A DNA stretch of 48,340 bases, from assembly GCA_905233555.1 (NCBI GenBank), contig CAJODF010000005.1, forward strand, positions 1 through 48,340, given 5' to 3'. How positions within the stretch are numbered: position 1 is the stretch's first letter; the number at the start of each line of letters is the position of its first letter. The notes under the pieces were generated by a model that was given only the letters and a program-made list of their open reading frames with translations, did not search any database and had not been told where the DNA came from. The DNA is from an uncultured Prevotella sp. GTDB taxonomy: Bacteria > Bacteroidota > Bacteroidia > Bacteroidales > Bacteroidaceae. Position numbers and translations under genes: made by a program. Positions 25,306-34,026 of the stretch are shown one piece after another.

Positions 25306-26016
25306 ATGAAATATGTTGCCTTGCCGTTTACAGGAACACGTCGCCTCTCGTTTTATTTGGCGATGGAGGAGTTTCTAGCCCGTCATATCGACGAGCCCGA
25401 CTGTTTCTTTATGTGGCAGGTGGAACCTACCGTCATCATCGGGCGCAATCAGGTGGTTGAAAACGAGGTGAATCTCGACTACTGCCTGGAACATGGCATC
25501 CATGTGGTGCGTCGCAAGAGTGGGGGAGGCTGTGTCTATGCCGATATGGACAACGTGATGCTCTCGTTTGTGACATCAGAGGAGAATGTGGGTATTGCCT
25601 TCAACCGCTTTGTCAACATGGTGCTGCTCGTGCTTCGGAAACTGGGTATCGAGGCTACGGGTACGAGTCATAACGATATCATGATTGGCGATCGTAAGGT
25701 GTGTGGTACGGCCTGTTATCATGTGAGCGGACGGAGCATCGTTCATTCAACGCTGCTCTACGACACCAATATGGATCACATGCTCCATGCCATCACTCCG
25801 GGACCCGAAAAACTGGAGAAGAAAGGCATCCAGAGCGTGCGTCAGCGCATCACCTTCCTGAAGGACTATACGTCGTTGGGGCTCGATGAGGTGAAGAAGT
25901 TGATTCGTGACACCCTCTGTGTCGGTGAGCGGATGCTCTCGCCAGAGGAGGTGGCAGGTATCGAACAGATAGAGGGGCAGTATCTAAAGGAAGATTTTAT
26001 TAAACATATACAATAA
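25306..26016 (+). CDS. lplA: Lipoate-protein ligase A family enzyme
   Basis: Attaches lipoate to acceptor lysines such as that of GcvH. 236 residues, covering the catalytic domain only; the C-terminal accessory domain of long LplA proteins is absent. Seen: GRNQVVENEVN (about 46-56), the signature VRRKSGGGCVYADMDNVMLSF and GDRKVCGTACYHV with the catalytic-type lysine (about 129). Position as first gene of the glycine cleavage operon points to GcvH as its substrate. Confidence 0.88.
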   Translation: MKYVALPFTGTRRLSFYLAMEEFLARHIDEPDCFFMWQVEPTVIIGRNQVVENEVNLDYCLEHGIHVVRRKSGGGCVYADMDNVMLSFVTSEENVGIAFNRFVNMVLLVLRKLGIEATGTSHNDIMIGDRKVCGTACYHVSGRSIVHSTLLYDTNMDHMLHAITPGPEKLEKKGIQSVRQRITFLKDYTSLGLDEVKKLIRDTLCVGERMLSPEEVAGIEQIEGQYLKEDFIKHIQ

Positions 26017-26019
26017 TCT

Positions 26020-27129
26020 ATGGCAATAAAACAAGAAATATTGAAAAGGGTAAAGCAGACCTGTCTGCATGATAAGCACTTGCAGTTGGGGGCAACGATG
26101 GTGGAGTTCGGCGGTTTCGACATGCCCCTGCTTTACCAGTATGCGGGCATCGCTCCAGAACACATGGCAGTCCGTGAGCATGCGGGATTGTTTGATGTAT
26201 CCCACATGGGCGAGGTGACGGTGAAGGGCAAGGATGCCGAGCGCTATGTGAACCACATCTTCACCAACGACGTAACGGGCATACCGACTGGGAAGATCCT
26301 TTATGGTATGATGTGCTATGAGAACGGTGGTACCGTCGATGACCTCTTGGTGTATAAGATGGGTGAGAACGACTTCTTCCTCGTCATCAATGCTGCCAAT
26401 ATCGATAAGGATTGGGCGTGGATGCAGACGCATGCCGCAGGCTTCGACATCGACCTCCAGAACCGCAGTGACTTTTATGGTCAGATAGCCATTCAGGGCC
26501 CGGAGGCTGAGCATATTGTGGAAACGGTGCTGGGTCTGCCCTGTGCAGAACTGACGTTCTATACAGTCAAGACGATTGGTGATGTTATCGTCTCCCGTAC
26601 AGGCTATACTGGCGAGGACGGCTTTGAGATATATGCTTCTCACGACTATATCCGTGACTGTTGGGATAAGTTGATTGCTGCAGGTGTTCAGGCTTGTGGA
26701 TTAGGCTGTCGTGACACACTGCGTTTCGAGGTGGGACTGCCGCTGTATGGCGATGAACTCACGGAAGAGATCTCTCCCATTATGGCAGGTCTTGGCATGT
26801 TCGTGAAACTCGACAAAGCTGAGTTTATAGGTAAGGATGCACTGGCAAAACAGAAGACGGAAGGTGTGGCAAAGAAACTGGTAGGTATCGAACTTTTCGA
26901 CAAGGCGATTCCCCGTCATGGCTATATCGTTCTGAATATGGAAGGCGAACCGATTGGTGAGGTGACCACAGGCTATCATACTATTTCTACGGATAAGAGC
27001 GTCTGTATGGCCCTCATTGACAGCCAGTATGCGAAACTCGATACTGAGGTACAGATCCAGATTCGTAAGAAGGTCTTCCCCGGTAAGGTTGTCAAGAAGC
27101 AGTTCTATACCAAGAGCTATAAAAAGTAA
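26020..27129 (+). CDS. gcvT: Aminomethyltransferase (glycine cleavage T protein)
   Basis: Transfers the methylene group from aminomethyl-lipoyl GcvH to tetrahydrofolate and releases ammonia. 369 residues. Seen: VEFGGFDMPLLY, REHAGLFDVSHMGEV (about 50-64), FTNDVTGIPTGKILYGMMCYENGGTVDDLLVY, SRTGYTGEDGFEIY (about 195-208), LRFEVGLPLYGDEL and PRHGY with a conserved Arg. It lies 3 nt after lplA. The spacer to gcvH is a repeat that begins at the TAA stop. Confidence 0.95.
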   Translation: MAIKQEILKRVKQTCLHDKHLQLGATMVEFGGFDMPLLYQYAGIAPEHMAVREHAGLFDVSHMGEVTVKGKDAERYVNHIFTNDVTGIPTGKILYGMMCYENGGTVDDLLVYKMGENDFFLVINAANIDKDWAWMQTHAAGFDIDLQNRSDFYGQIAIQGPEAEHIVETVLGLPCAELTFYTVKTIGDVIVSRTGYTGEDGFEIYASHDYIRDCWDKLIAAGVQACGLGCRDTLRFEVGLPLYGDELTEEISPIMAGLGMFVKLDKAEFIGKDALAKQKTEGVAKKLVGIELFDKAIPRHGYIVLNMEGEPIGEVTTGYHTISTDKSVCMALIDSQYAKLDTEVQIQIRKKVFPGKVVKKQFYTKSYKK

Positions 27130-27162
27130 GAAGGTAAAAAGGTAAAAAAGTAAAATATAAAG
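27127..27162 (+). repeat. AGGTAAAA-type spacer repeat (gcvT-gcvH)
   Basis: Starts at the gcvT stop TAA and reads AAGGTAAAAAGGTAAAAAAG then TAAAATATAAAG, ending just before the gcvH ATG. It fills the whole spacer. Confidence 0.6.
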
Positions 27163-27165
27163 ATT

Positions 27166-27532
27166 ATGTCAAAGGTAATTGAAGGACTCTACTACTCGGA
27201 GTCGCACGAATTTGTAAGAGTAGAAGGTGACTATGGTTTCGTGGGTATCACAGACTATGCCCAGAACGCATTATGTGGATATGCCTGAAGTGGATGATGA
27301 GGTGACAGCAGGTGAGGAGTTCGGTGCCGTGGAGAGCGTAAAGGCTGCCAGCGACCTGATTTCTCCTGTTAGCGGTACTGTCGTGGAGATCAACGAGGCC
27401 CTTGAGGATACACCCGAACTGATCAATCAGGATGCTTTCGAGAACTGGATCATCAAGGTGGAACTCAGCGATAAGGCTGATCTCGACAACCTGATGGATG
27501 CTGCTGCCTACACCGCTTTCTGCGAGAAATAA
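27166..27532 (+). pseudogene. gcvH: Glycine cleavage H protein gene, broken by a short deletion
   Basis: Lipoyl carrier of glycine cleavage. The first frame from ATG 27166 gives [18 protein letters not shown]...[10 protein letters not shown] and then hits TGA at 27286-27288. From 27272 the +1 frame continues with the family sequence [18 protein letters not shown], then GAVESVKAASDLISPVSG (lipoyl lysine in ESVKAASD) and ends at 27530-27532. Relatives have about four residues (G-x-x-V) between NAL and YVD, so roughly 14 nt are missing between 27270 and 27275. As written no full H protein can be made, yet every other gene of the pathway is present, so either the operon is not functional or this is an assembly error. 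Confidence 0.88.
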
Positions 27533-27564
27533 ATTGTAAATTGTAAATCGTCAAATTGTAAATG
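27531..27564 (+). repeat. 34-bp AAATTGTAAAT element, intergenic copy (gcvH-gcvPA)
   Basis: Begins within the gcvH TAA stop and ends with the gcvPA ATG start. It differs at one position from 31025-31058 and at two from 31136-31169, both inside lpdA. Built from degenerate AAATTGT/AAATCGT units. Confidence 0.9.
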
Positions 27565-28875
27565 TATAAGTATTTCCCCCATACAGACGATGACCTGAAG
27601 GCGATGCTGGAAAAGGTGGGCGTGGAGAAACTGGACGATCTCTATGCCCAGATTCCGGAAAGCATCCGTTTCAGGGACGACTACAAGATTCCCTTAGGGG
27701 CGAGTGAGATGGAGGTGCGTCAGGCGTTTGAGTTGTTGGGCTCCAAGAACAAACAACTCACCTGTTTTGCGGGCATGGGTGTCTATGACCACTACACGCC
27801 TTCCGTGATTCCCAATCTCCTGTCGCGCTCCGAGTTCCTGACCTCCTATACGCCGTATCAGGCAGAGATCTCGCAGGGCACCCTCCATTATATCTTCGAG
27901 TATCAGAGCATGATGACCGAACTCACGGGTATGGATATCTCCAATGCCTCGATGTACGACGGTACCACTGCTGTTGCTGAGGCGATGATGATGGCGGTGG
28001 CTGCGGGTAAGAAACAGAACAAGGTGCTCGTGTCGGGTTGTATCAATCCGCTCACCTTCGAGGTACTGAAGACCTACGCCCTGCATCATGGTGTCGAACT
28101 CGAAGTGTTGCCGATCCATGATGGCACCACCAGTCTCGACGATGTGAAGGCTCGTCTGGCAGAAGGCGGTTTCGCAGGTGTCATCGTGCAACAGCCTAAT
28201 GTCTATGGCATCATAGAAGACTTCACAGGATTTGCCGATGTCTGCCACGAACAGAAGGCACTCTTTATCATGGATAGTGTGGCTGCCGACCTTGCCGTGC
28301 TGAAGACCCCAGGCGAATGGGGTGCTGACATCGCAGTGGGTGATGGTCAGAGTCTGGGTATTCCCATGCAGTTCGGCGGACCATATGTGGGTTATATGTG
28401 CTGCACGGAGAAACTGATAAGAAAGATGCCGGGCCGTATCGTCGGAATGACAAAAGACAATCGTGACCAGCGTGCTTTTGTGCTCACCCTTCAGGCCCGC
28501 GAACAGCATATCCGTCGCCAGAAGGCCACCTCGAATATCTGCTCTAACCAGAGTCTGATGGCCCTATGGGTGACGGTCTATCTGTCACTGATGGGTAAGC
28601 AGGGACTGAAGGAGACGGCCCAACTCTCTTATGCTGGAGCCCATTATCTCTGCGACGAACTGTTGAAGACGGGACGCTTTACACTGGTCTATGACAAACC
28701 CTTCTTCAATGAGTTCTATGTGAAGTACGACGGCGATGTCGATACGCTCTATCAGCGTTTCATCGAAGCAGGAATCCTCGGCGGTGTCCGTTTCGAAGAT
28801 GGCATTCTCTTTGCCGTTACCGAGAAGCGTACGAAGGAAGAAATTGATAACCTCGTAAAAATGGCAGCCTTATGA
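27562..28875 (+). CDS. gcvPA: Glycine dehydrogenase (decarboxylating) subunit 1
   Basis: N-terminal half of the PLP enzyme that decarboxylates glycine and loads aminomethyl onto GcvH. 437 residues, normal for the split form. Seen: [15 protein letters not shown] (about 70-84), [40 protein letters not shown] (about 130-148), [20 protein letters not shown] and [20 protein letters not shown]. The start ATG is the last three bases of a 34-bp repeat. It overlaps gcvPB by 4 bp (ATGA). Confidence 0.95.
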   Translation: MYKYFPHTDDDLKAMLEKVGVEKLDDLYAQIPESIRFRDDYKIPLGASEMEVRQAFELLGSKNKQLTCFAGMGVYDHYTPSVIPNLLSRSEFLTSYTPYQAEISQGTLHYIFEYQSMMTELTGMDISNASMYDGTTAVAEAMMMAVAAGKKQNKVLVSGCINPLTFEVLKTYALHHGVELEVLPIHDGTTSLDDVKARLAEGGFAGVIVQQPNVYGIIEDFTGFADVCHEQKALFIMDSVAADLAVLKTPGEWGADIAVGDGQSLGIPMQFGGPYVGYMCCTEKLIRKMPGRIVGMTKDNRDQRAFVLTLQAREQHIRRQKATSNICSNQSLMALWVTVYLSLMGKQGLKETAQLSYAGAHYLCDELLKTGRFTLVYDKPFFNEFYVKYDGDVDTLYQRFIEAGILGGVRFEDGILFAVTEKRTKEEIDNLVKMAAL

Positions 28876-30281
28876 ATAATCGATTATACGGAAACCTGAT
28901 TTTCGAACTCTCTAAGGAGGGTCGCAAAGGCTATAGCCTGCCCAAGAATCATTTTGGCGATTACGAGATACCCAAGGCGTTGTGTCGTGCGGAGGAAGCA
29001 GCCCTCCCGGAGTGTGACGAGTTGACGGTGGTGCGCCACTATACCAATCTCTCAAATAACAACTTCGGTGTAGATACGGGCTTCTATCCCCTCGGTTCCT
29101 GTACGATGAAGTACAATCCTAAGATCAACGAGGAGATGGCTGCCTATCCGCAGTTCCAGAACCTGCACCCGATGCAGCCTGCTGAGACGGTATTGGGTGC
29201 AAGGGCTGTCGTTGCCATGCTCGACGAGACGCTTTGTGCGCTGACGGGTCTGGCTCACTTCACCTTTAAGCCATATGCAGGCGCTCATGGTGAGTTGACG
29301 GGTCTGATGACCATCGACAATTATCATCGTTCTCGTGGCGACTTCGCCAGGAAGAAAGTCATCGTCCCGGATAGTGCTCACGGCACCAACCCCGCTTCTG
29401 CTGCTGTCTGCGGACTGGAGATCATCGAGGTGAAATCGCAGGCTGATGGCCAGGTCGATCTCGATGACCTGAAGCGCATCGTGGCTGAACAAGGTGCTGA
29501 GATCTCCGCCATGATGATGACCAATCCCAATACGCTTGGTCTGTTCGAGACCCGTATTCCGGAGATTGCAAAGCTCATCCATGACTGCGGTGGTCTGATG
29601 TACTACGACGGCGCCAACCTGAATCCGATGCTGGGTGCCTGTCGTCCTGGCGACATGGGCTTTGATGTGATGCATATCAACTTGCACAAGACGTTCTCCA
29701 CACCTCATGGTGGCGGAGGCCCTGGCAGTGGCCCCGTAGGCGTGCGTGAGGGCTTACAGGACTTCTTCCCGTTCGTGTCGCCTTATCACGGCAACTTCGG
29801 TGTGATGATGCGGGCCTGTGCCTATATCACCTCGCTGGGTCGTGATCAGATCAAGATGGTAGGACCGTTGGCCACGCTCAATGCCAACTACATCAAGGAG
29901 TCATTGAAGGACGTCTATGAGTTGCCTATCGATACCACGTGTTGTCATGAGTTCGTCTTCGACGGACTGAAGGATAAGAGTACGGGTGTCACCACGATGG
30001 ATGTGGCTAAGCGCTTGCTCGATTACGGCTATCATGCCCCCACGATTTACTTCCCGCTGCTCTTCCATGAGTCGCTCATGATTGAGCCGACGGAGAACGA
30101 GTCGAAGGAGACACTCGATGGTTTCATCGCCGTGATGCGACAGATTGCCGAGGAGGCCAAAACCGATCCTGAACTGGTGAAGTCGGCACCTCACAATACC
30201 CCTATTGGTCGTGTGGATGATGTCCTCGCCGCCAAACATCCTGTCACAACCTATCGTCAATTGAAGAATGAACAAAACTGA
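28872..30281 (+). CDS. gcvPB: Glycine dehydrogenase (decarboxylating) subunit 2
   Basis: PLP-bearing half of the P protein. 469 residues. Seen: [16 protein letters not shown] (about 73-88), [27 protein letters not shown], and the PLP lysine in [20 protein letters not shown] (about residue 274). After [12 protein letters not shown] the sequence passes directly to [10 protein letters not shown]. subtilis-type GcvPB has about 20 more residues there (a KDG...SIGRV loop). This is either a natural short loop or an in-frame deletion. Overlaps gcvPA (ATGA) and lpdA (14 bp). Confidence 0.95.
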   Translation: MNNRLYGNLIFELSKEGRKGYSLPKNHFGDYEIPKALCRAEEAALPECDELTVVRHYTNLSNNNFGVDTGFYPLGSCTMKYNPKINEEMAAYPQFQNLHPMQPAETVLGARAVVAMLDETLCALTGLAHFTFKPYAGAHGELTGLMTIDNYHRSRGDFARKKVIVPDSAHGTNPASAAVCGLEIIEVKSQADGQVDLDDLKRIVAEQGAEISAMMMTNPNTLGLFETRIPEIAKLIHDCGGLMYYDGANLNPMLGACRPGDMGFDVMHINLHKTFSTPHGGGGPGSGPVGVREGLQDFFPFVSPYHGNFGVMMRACAYITSLGRDQIKMVGPLATLNANYIKESLKDVYELPIDTTCCHEFVFDGLKDKSTGVTTMDVAKRLLDYGYHAPTIYFPLLFHESLMIEPTENESKETLDGFIAVMRQIAEEAKTDPELVKSAPHNTPIGRVDDVLAAKHPVTTYRQLKNEQN

Positions 30282-31515
30282 CCTTATAGTAATCGGCGCG
30301 GGGCCAGGCGGTTACCGCACCGCTGAATATGCTGCCAAGCAGGGCCTGAAGGTCGTAATCTTCGAAGGCTCTGAAGTGGGAGGCACCTGTCTCAATGTCG
30401 GCTGCATCCCTACGAAGACATACGTTCACTCCCGGACTTTCGAAGAAGCTCGTGAGCGTATGGCTCAAGTGGTACCACAGTTACGGAGTGGGGTAGAGGG
30501 CATCCTCTCACACCCCAACATCACGTTGGTTCGTGAAAAGGCTGCTTTCGTTGATGCCCATACTGTCAACGATTACACCGCCGACCATATCATCATCGCC
30601 ACAGGTTCCGAAACCAAATGGCTCCCCATCGAGGGTGCACGTACTGACCCAAGAGTCGTTGATTCCACAGGTCTTTTGAACCTCGAAACTCTTCCCAAGC
30701 GCCTCGCTATCATCGGTGCCGGTGTCATCGGTATGGAGTTCGCCAGTGTGTTCAACCGTTTCGGTTCTGAGGTGACAGTGATTGAGTATCTGAAAGAGTG
30801 TTTGCCCGCTCTCGACAGCGATATCGCCAAGCGTCTGCGCAAATATCTTGAAAAGCGTGGCATCACCTTTAAGATGAAGACTGCCGTTCAGAATCTTGCT
30901 GATATCGATGCCGATGTCATCCTAATGGCCACAGGTCGCAAACCCCGCACGGAAGGTTTGAACCTCGAAGCCCTTGGCATCACCCTCGCCCCCAATGGCG
31001 CCATCCCCGTGGATGAGAACTATCAAATTGTAAATTGTAAATTGTCAAATTGTAAATGTTTTGCTATTGGCGACGCCAACGGCAAACAGATGCTGGCCCA
31101 TGCTGCTGAGGCTCAGGCTATCTATGTTGTCAAACAAATTGTAAATGGTAAATCGTCAAATTGTAAATTTCTTGATATCATGCCTGCTGCCATCTTCACC
31201 GAACCCGAGGCTGCCTGCGTTGGTCCTACGGAGGATCAGTTAAAAGAACAGGGCATCCCCTACGTCTGCAAGAAGTCGTTCTGGCGTGCCAACGGTAAGG
31301 CCCTCGCCATGAATGAGAGCGAAGGTCTGTTGAAACTCTTTGCCTCCCCGGATGGCCTGATTCTCGGCGCCCATGCCTACGGCGCCCATTCTGCCGACAT
31401 CATCCAGGAGGTCAGCGTTCTGATGTGCAAACACACTACGCTCTCCGAACTCGCCGACATGGTCCATATCCATCCGACCCTCTCGGAGATACTGAAAAGC
31501 GCTGCAGAAAATTAA
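30268..31515 (+). CDS. lpdA: Dihydrolipoyl dehydrogenase with two repeat-derived inserts
   Basis: FAD enzyme (L protein) that reoxidises the lipoyl arm with NAD. 415 residues, somewhat short. Seen: [16 protein letters not shown], redox disulfide [13 protein letters not shown] (about 37-49), NAD motif [15 protein letters not shown] (about 148-162), FAD-tail [33 protein letters not shown], and the catalytic HIHPTLSE (about 400). Two copies of the 34-bp element found before gcvPA lie inside the gene, in frame, giving [10 protein letters not shown] before CFAIGDA and [10 protein letters not shown] before [10 protein letters not shown]. Both fall in linkers and add two or more cysteines. Overlaps gcvPB by 14 bp and ends in a terminator. 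Confidence 0.93.
   Translation: MNKTDLIVIGAGPGGYRTAEYAAKQGLKVVIFEGSEVGGTCLNVGCIPTKTYVHSRTFEEARERMAQVVPQLRSGVEGILSHPNITLVREKAAFVDAHTVNDYTADHIIIATGSETKWLPIEGARTDPRVVDSTGLLNLETLPKRLAIIGAGVIGMEFASVFNRFGSEVTVIEYLKECLPALDSDIAKRLRKYLEKRGITFKMKTAVQNLADIDADVILMATGRKPRTEGLNLEALGITLAPNGAIPVDENYQIVNCKLSNCKCFAIGDANGKQMLAHAAEAQAIYVVKQIVNGKSSNCKFLDIMPAAIFTEPEAACVGPTEDQLKEQGIPYVCKKSFWRANGKALAMNESEGLLKLFASPDGLILGAHAYGAHSADIIQEVSVLMCKHTTLSELADMVHIHPTLSEILKSAAEN
31025..31058 (+). repeat. 34-bp AAATTGTAAAT element inside lpdA, copy 1
   Basis: In-frame copy translated as (Q)[11 protein letters not shown], immediately before the conserved FAD-binding FAIGDANG. One mismatch to the intergenic copy at 27531-27564. 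Confidence 0.92.
31136..31169 (+). repeat. 34-bp AAATTGTAAAT element inside lpdA, copy 2
   Basis: In-frame copy translated as (Q)[11 protein letters not shown], immediately before LDIMPAAIF. Same reading phase as copy 1, and both follow a CAA codon. Confidence 0.92.
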
Positions 31516-31530
31516 TCTGCAGCGCTTTTT
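31495..31530. terminator. Bidirectional terminator overlapping the lpdA stop
   Basis: Perfect 13-bp stem AAAAGCGCTGCAG / CTGCAGCGCTTTT with a 9-nt AT loop containing the lpdA TAA. T-runs on both strands; it also ends the convergent TPR/SpoIIE phosphatase gene. Confidence 0.93.
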
Positions 31531-31545
31531 CCTTTGCACCTTTAT

Positions 31546-33537
31546 TTAGCACTTGATGGCCAGCAGGGCGATGTCGGCCTGTTGTTCCGTATCGCCGATG
31601 AAGGTATTGATGTTGTCGGTGATACTGGCAACGAATGGTTCTGGTCTGGCATCCGTCTTCATGGCCTGAAGGGCGGCACCAAGCATTCTGTTTTCTCCAT
31701 ACTGTTTGTTGGCCTTGTTCTCGGCAGTCAGGATGCCTTTGTTGAATAGGAAGATCATCATACCCTTCGTCATTTGCATCTCTTGCTCCGAGGCTGGTAA
31801 CCTTGTGATTTCCTTATCCAACAGCACTGGCTCTTCGTGACCCGCATTGTAGTAACGCAATAGGGCGGTCTCTGTGTCAAGGACGCCCACAAAGAGTTTG
31901 ATATTCTCTTCCCATTGTCTGGCCTTACTGATCACCTCTACGATTCGTGACGGTTCGCACTCGATGGCTGTAACCGTACGGAACTGCGTCTTTACCATCG
32001 CGGCAGCCACCGAGGCACTGACATTCTGGCCCTCCACATCACCCATGCAGAAGAACAGTTTCCCGTCGCGAGTGAGATAGTCGCAGATGCTGCTTCCAAA
32101 ACCCTTGGTGGGTATCGCCGAGGCGTGGAGTGTGAAGCCTTTTGGCAGGGTGGGGGCTACTGCAGGACTGGATGTTGCCAGCGCGTGGGCCACGCGTAGT
32201 TCGGTGGCCTCTCGTTCCGAGGCGGTGGTGTCGTTCTTCAGCGTGGCGAAGGTTTTTTGTAGTTCTTCGTGGTCTCGTCTCAGTTGTCTGTCGTGCCTCC
32301 GGCTATAATAGATGAAGGCGATGAATCCCAGGAACAACAGAGCCAGTGTAGCGAAGAGCCACATTTGCTTCTGTCTGGCCTTCTCCGCCTGTTGGCTGGT
32401 CAATAGTTCCACGTTATCTACGATCTTAACCTGTTCCTCGGCATCCAGTTGTTTGGCCAGTGCCAGCGCACGGTCCAGCGAGTCGCAGATCTGCATGCCT
32501 ACTGCTGCGGCGGTGTCTCTGCGACCAGCCCGCAGGTTGGCCTGATACTTTTTCAGCATCAGTTCCTTTATGTCGTCCATCGATACCGACGACTCCTTCT
32601 GCCCCATCATGGCGTTGAGGCTACTGTAGTTGTCGGCAGCCTCGTTCCATCTGTTGGCTGCTGCAAGATAGTCGTTGCCGTTGATCTTTCCCTCGGGTGT
32701 CTTACTGAACTGGGTTGTCTTGAAGGCCTCATACACCTTGGCAGCCTCTTCCTCCTTGCCCAGTCCCTGCAGGGCGATGGCCTGATAGATGTGGAACCGC
32801 GCCAGTTGCTTGTCGATGTATTCGGCATTGGTATCTGAGTGCTGTTCGTACTCGTTCAACATCTCTCCGAAGAGGTTGGTCCATTTCAGGGCGGCCTGAT
32901 AGTTCTGGGTAAAGTTGTAGAAGTAGGCAATGTTGATCAGTCCTGCAATGGCATCCTTATATGCAGCGTCGCTGTGGGTCTTGTCGATATTCTCCTTGTG
33001 CTTCTGGTAAGCACGCTTGAAGAGGTCCTCTGCATCACTCTCGCCGTTGCCAACCTCTGCCTGACAACAGCCGATGTAGATGAGCAGGTTCACGTAGTCA
33101 CTGGTGGTGTCGCACTTCAGTTCCTCTAACCGTTTGGCGGCAGGCAGGCCAATCTTTAGCGTCCCCTCGTAGTCGCCTCTCACGCTGAGCAGGTTGGCCA
33201 GTCTGCTGGCAGCCTTGGCGTAGGTGTCGAGGTCTTCCTTGCTATCGGAATTGCCGGCGGTTTCGAGGGCCGTCTTCCAGTAGAACTCCGCCATACGGTT
33301 TTTCTTCATCCTGTCGCTGGCATAGCCTTTCCAGTAGTAGGCATCAGCCTGCGAGAGGTCTCCCTGGTTTACCAGACTGTCAGCAAGTGTCATCAGTCTG
33401 TTGAAGTCTCTTGCCTTATGGGCCGTCTCTATCATGCGCCCCGCCTTGGCACTCTGTTCCTTACTCGGCCCACTGCTGCATGCCGCAGTCAGCATTGCAG
33501 CCACGATGATTAATAGCCAAACTCTTGATTGTTTCAT
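31546..33537 (-). CDS. TPR protein with transmembrane helix and SpoIIE-type PP2C phosphatase domain
   Basis: A 663-residue signalling protein. N-terminal export signal with a lipobox-like LTAAC (Cys20); a long helical TPR-type region (about 25-375, repeats such as AYYWKGYASDRMKKNRMAEFYWKTAL); one transmembrane helix MWLFATLALLFLGFIAFIYY (about 388-407); a coiled-coil linker (RRDHEELQKTFATLKND); and a SpoIIE/PP2C domain (about 465-663) with KLFFCMGDVEGQNVSASVAAAMVKT and YYNAGHEEPVLL. The layout suggests a periplasmic sensor and a cytoplasmic Ser/Thr phosphatase. The lipobox conflicts mildly with a simple uncleaved anchor. Substrate unknown; it has its own promoter. Confidence 0.83.
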   Translation of the reverse strand: MKQSRVWLLIIVAAMLTAACSSGPSKEQSAKAGRMIETAHKARDFNRLMTLADSLVNQGDLSQADAYYWKGYASDRMKKNRMAEFYWKTALETAGNSDSKEDLDTYAKAASRLANLLSVRGDYEGTLKIGLPAAKRLEELKCDTTSDYVNLLIYIGCCQAEVGNGESDAEDLFKRAYQKHKENIDKTHSDAAYKDAIAGLINIAYFYNFTQNYQAALKWTNLFGEMLNEYEQHSDTNAEYIDKQLARFHIYQAIALQGLGKEEEAAKVYEAFKTTQFSKTPEGKINGNDYLAAANRWNEAADNYSSLNAMMGQKESSVSMDDIKELMLKKYQANLRAGRRDTAAAVGMQICDSLDRALALAKQLDAEEQVKIVDNVELLTSQQAEKARQKQMWLFATLALLFLGFIAFIYYSRRHDRQLRRDHEELQKTFATLKNDTTASEREATELRVAHALATSSPAVAPTLPKGFTLHASAIPTKGFGSSICDYLTRDGKLFFCMGDVEGQNVSASVAAAMVKTQFRTVTAIECEPSRIVEVISKARQWEENIKLFVGVLDTETALLRYYNAGHEEPVLLDKEITRLPASEQEMQMTKGMMIFLFNKGILTAENKANKQYGENRMLGAALQAMKTDARPEPFVASITDNINTFIGDTEQQADIALLAIKC

Positions 33538-33567
33538 CTCTCTTCGTTTTTAGTTTCATTTCTGCTG

Positions 33568-33598
33568 CAAAAATAGTAAAAATCGCGCAAAGTACAAA
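33568..33598 (-). promoter_or_regulatory. Promoter of the TPR/SpoIIE gene
   Basis: Minus strand TTTG (33595-33598), 19-nt spacer, TATTTTTG (33568-33575), 30 nt before the ATG. Confidence 0.75.
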
Positions 33599-33699
33599 AT
33601 AAAAGGGTAAAAAATGCGGTTCTTTTGTGTCAGATGCAATCACTTCAAAACTTGTCCCTTCCGTTTTTGTTGAATGATTTGGGGGATTCGTTGAATGAA

Positions 33700-33731
33700 T
33701 TTGCCTGGTCCAAAACCTCTTCTTACCTTTG
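33700..33731 (+). promoter_or_regulatory. Orphan promoter without a downstream gene
   Basis: TTTG (33700-33703), 20-nt spacer, TACCTTTG (33724-33731): full consensus on the plus strand, but the next gene on that strand is ruvA, beyond the opposite-strand ddh. The 33732-34026 stretch has no credible coding frame. It could make a small RNA. Confidence 0.6.
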
Positions 33732-33827
33732 CATCGTCAAAACAAGCAAAATTAGTTTTTTCATACATGTAAATAAATTATTCTTATCTCTAAAAATCCG
33801 AAAATACAGATGTCCTAAGTGAAAAAC

Positions 33828-33848
33828 TGAAAAAGTGAAAAAGTGAAG
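33828..33848 (+). repeat. GTGAAAAA repeat, intergenic
   Basis: Degenerate GTGAAAAACTGAAAAAGTG-type run of the same family as those at the nnrDE, sprA and DUF4435 junctions, here not at a gene junction. Confidence 0.6.
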
Positions 33849-33855
33849 TTTTTGG

Positions 33856-33894
33856 AGTCCCCTTCAAGCGGACTGGTAGTCCCCTTCAAGCGGA
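33856..33894 (+). repeat. 17-bp direct repeat with 22-bp period
   Basis: AGTCCCCTTCAAGCGGA at 33856-33872 and again at 33878-33894. Followed by the small inverted repeat GTACC-CCGGA-GGTAC (33896-33908). Confidence 0.85.
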
Positions 33895-33966
33895 GTACCC
33901 CGGAGGTACAATGGGAAGGAGAAAAAAGAGGCTCAACGTTGAAAATGTGGAGGCACTATGAAAAGA

Positions 33967-34002
33967 AATAGAGCCACTAATTCTGTGTATAGTGGCTCTA
34001 TT
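33967..34002 (-). terminator. Terminator of ddh
   Basis: Perfect 13-bp stem AATAGAGCCACTA / TAGTGGCTCTATT, loop of 10 nt, followed on the minus strand by TTCTTTTC. It could also end a plus-strand transcript from the orphan promoter. Confidence 0.85.
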
Positions 34003-34026
34003 ATGATGTTGTAATTTATAGTTGGA

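Noticed and set aside
28872..28875. Programmed frameshifting between gcvPA and gcvPB
   Set aside because: The ATGA overlap is ordinary coupling of two genes; each has its own start and no slippery sequence was seen.
33625..33822. Small plus-strand frame of 65 codons between the SpoIIE gene and ddh
   Set aside because: The orphan promoter box lies inside it, the composition is not protein-like, and no motif is visible.
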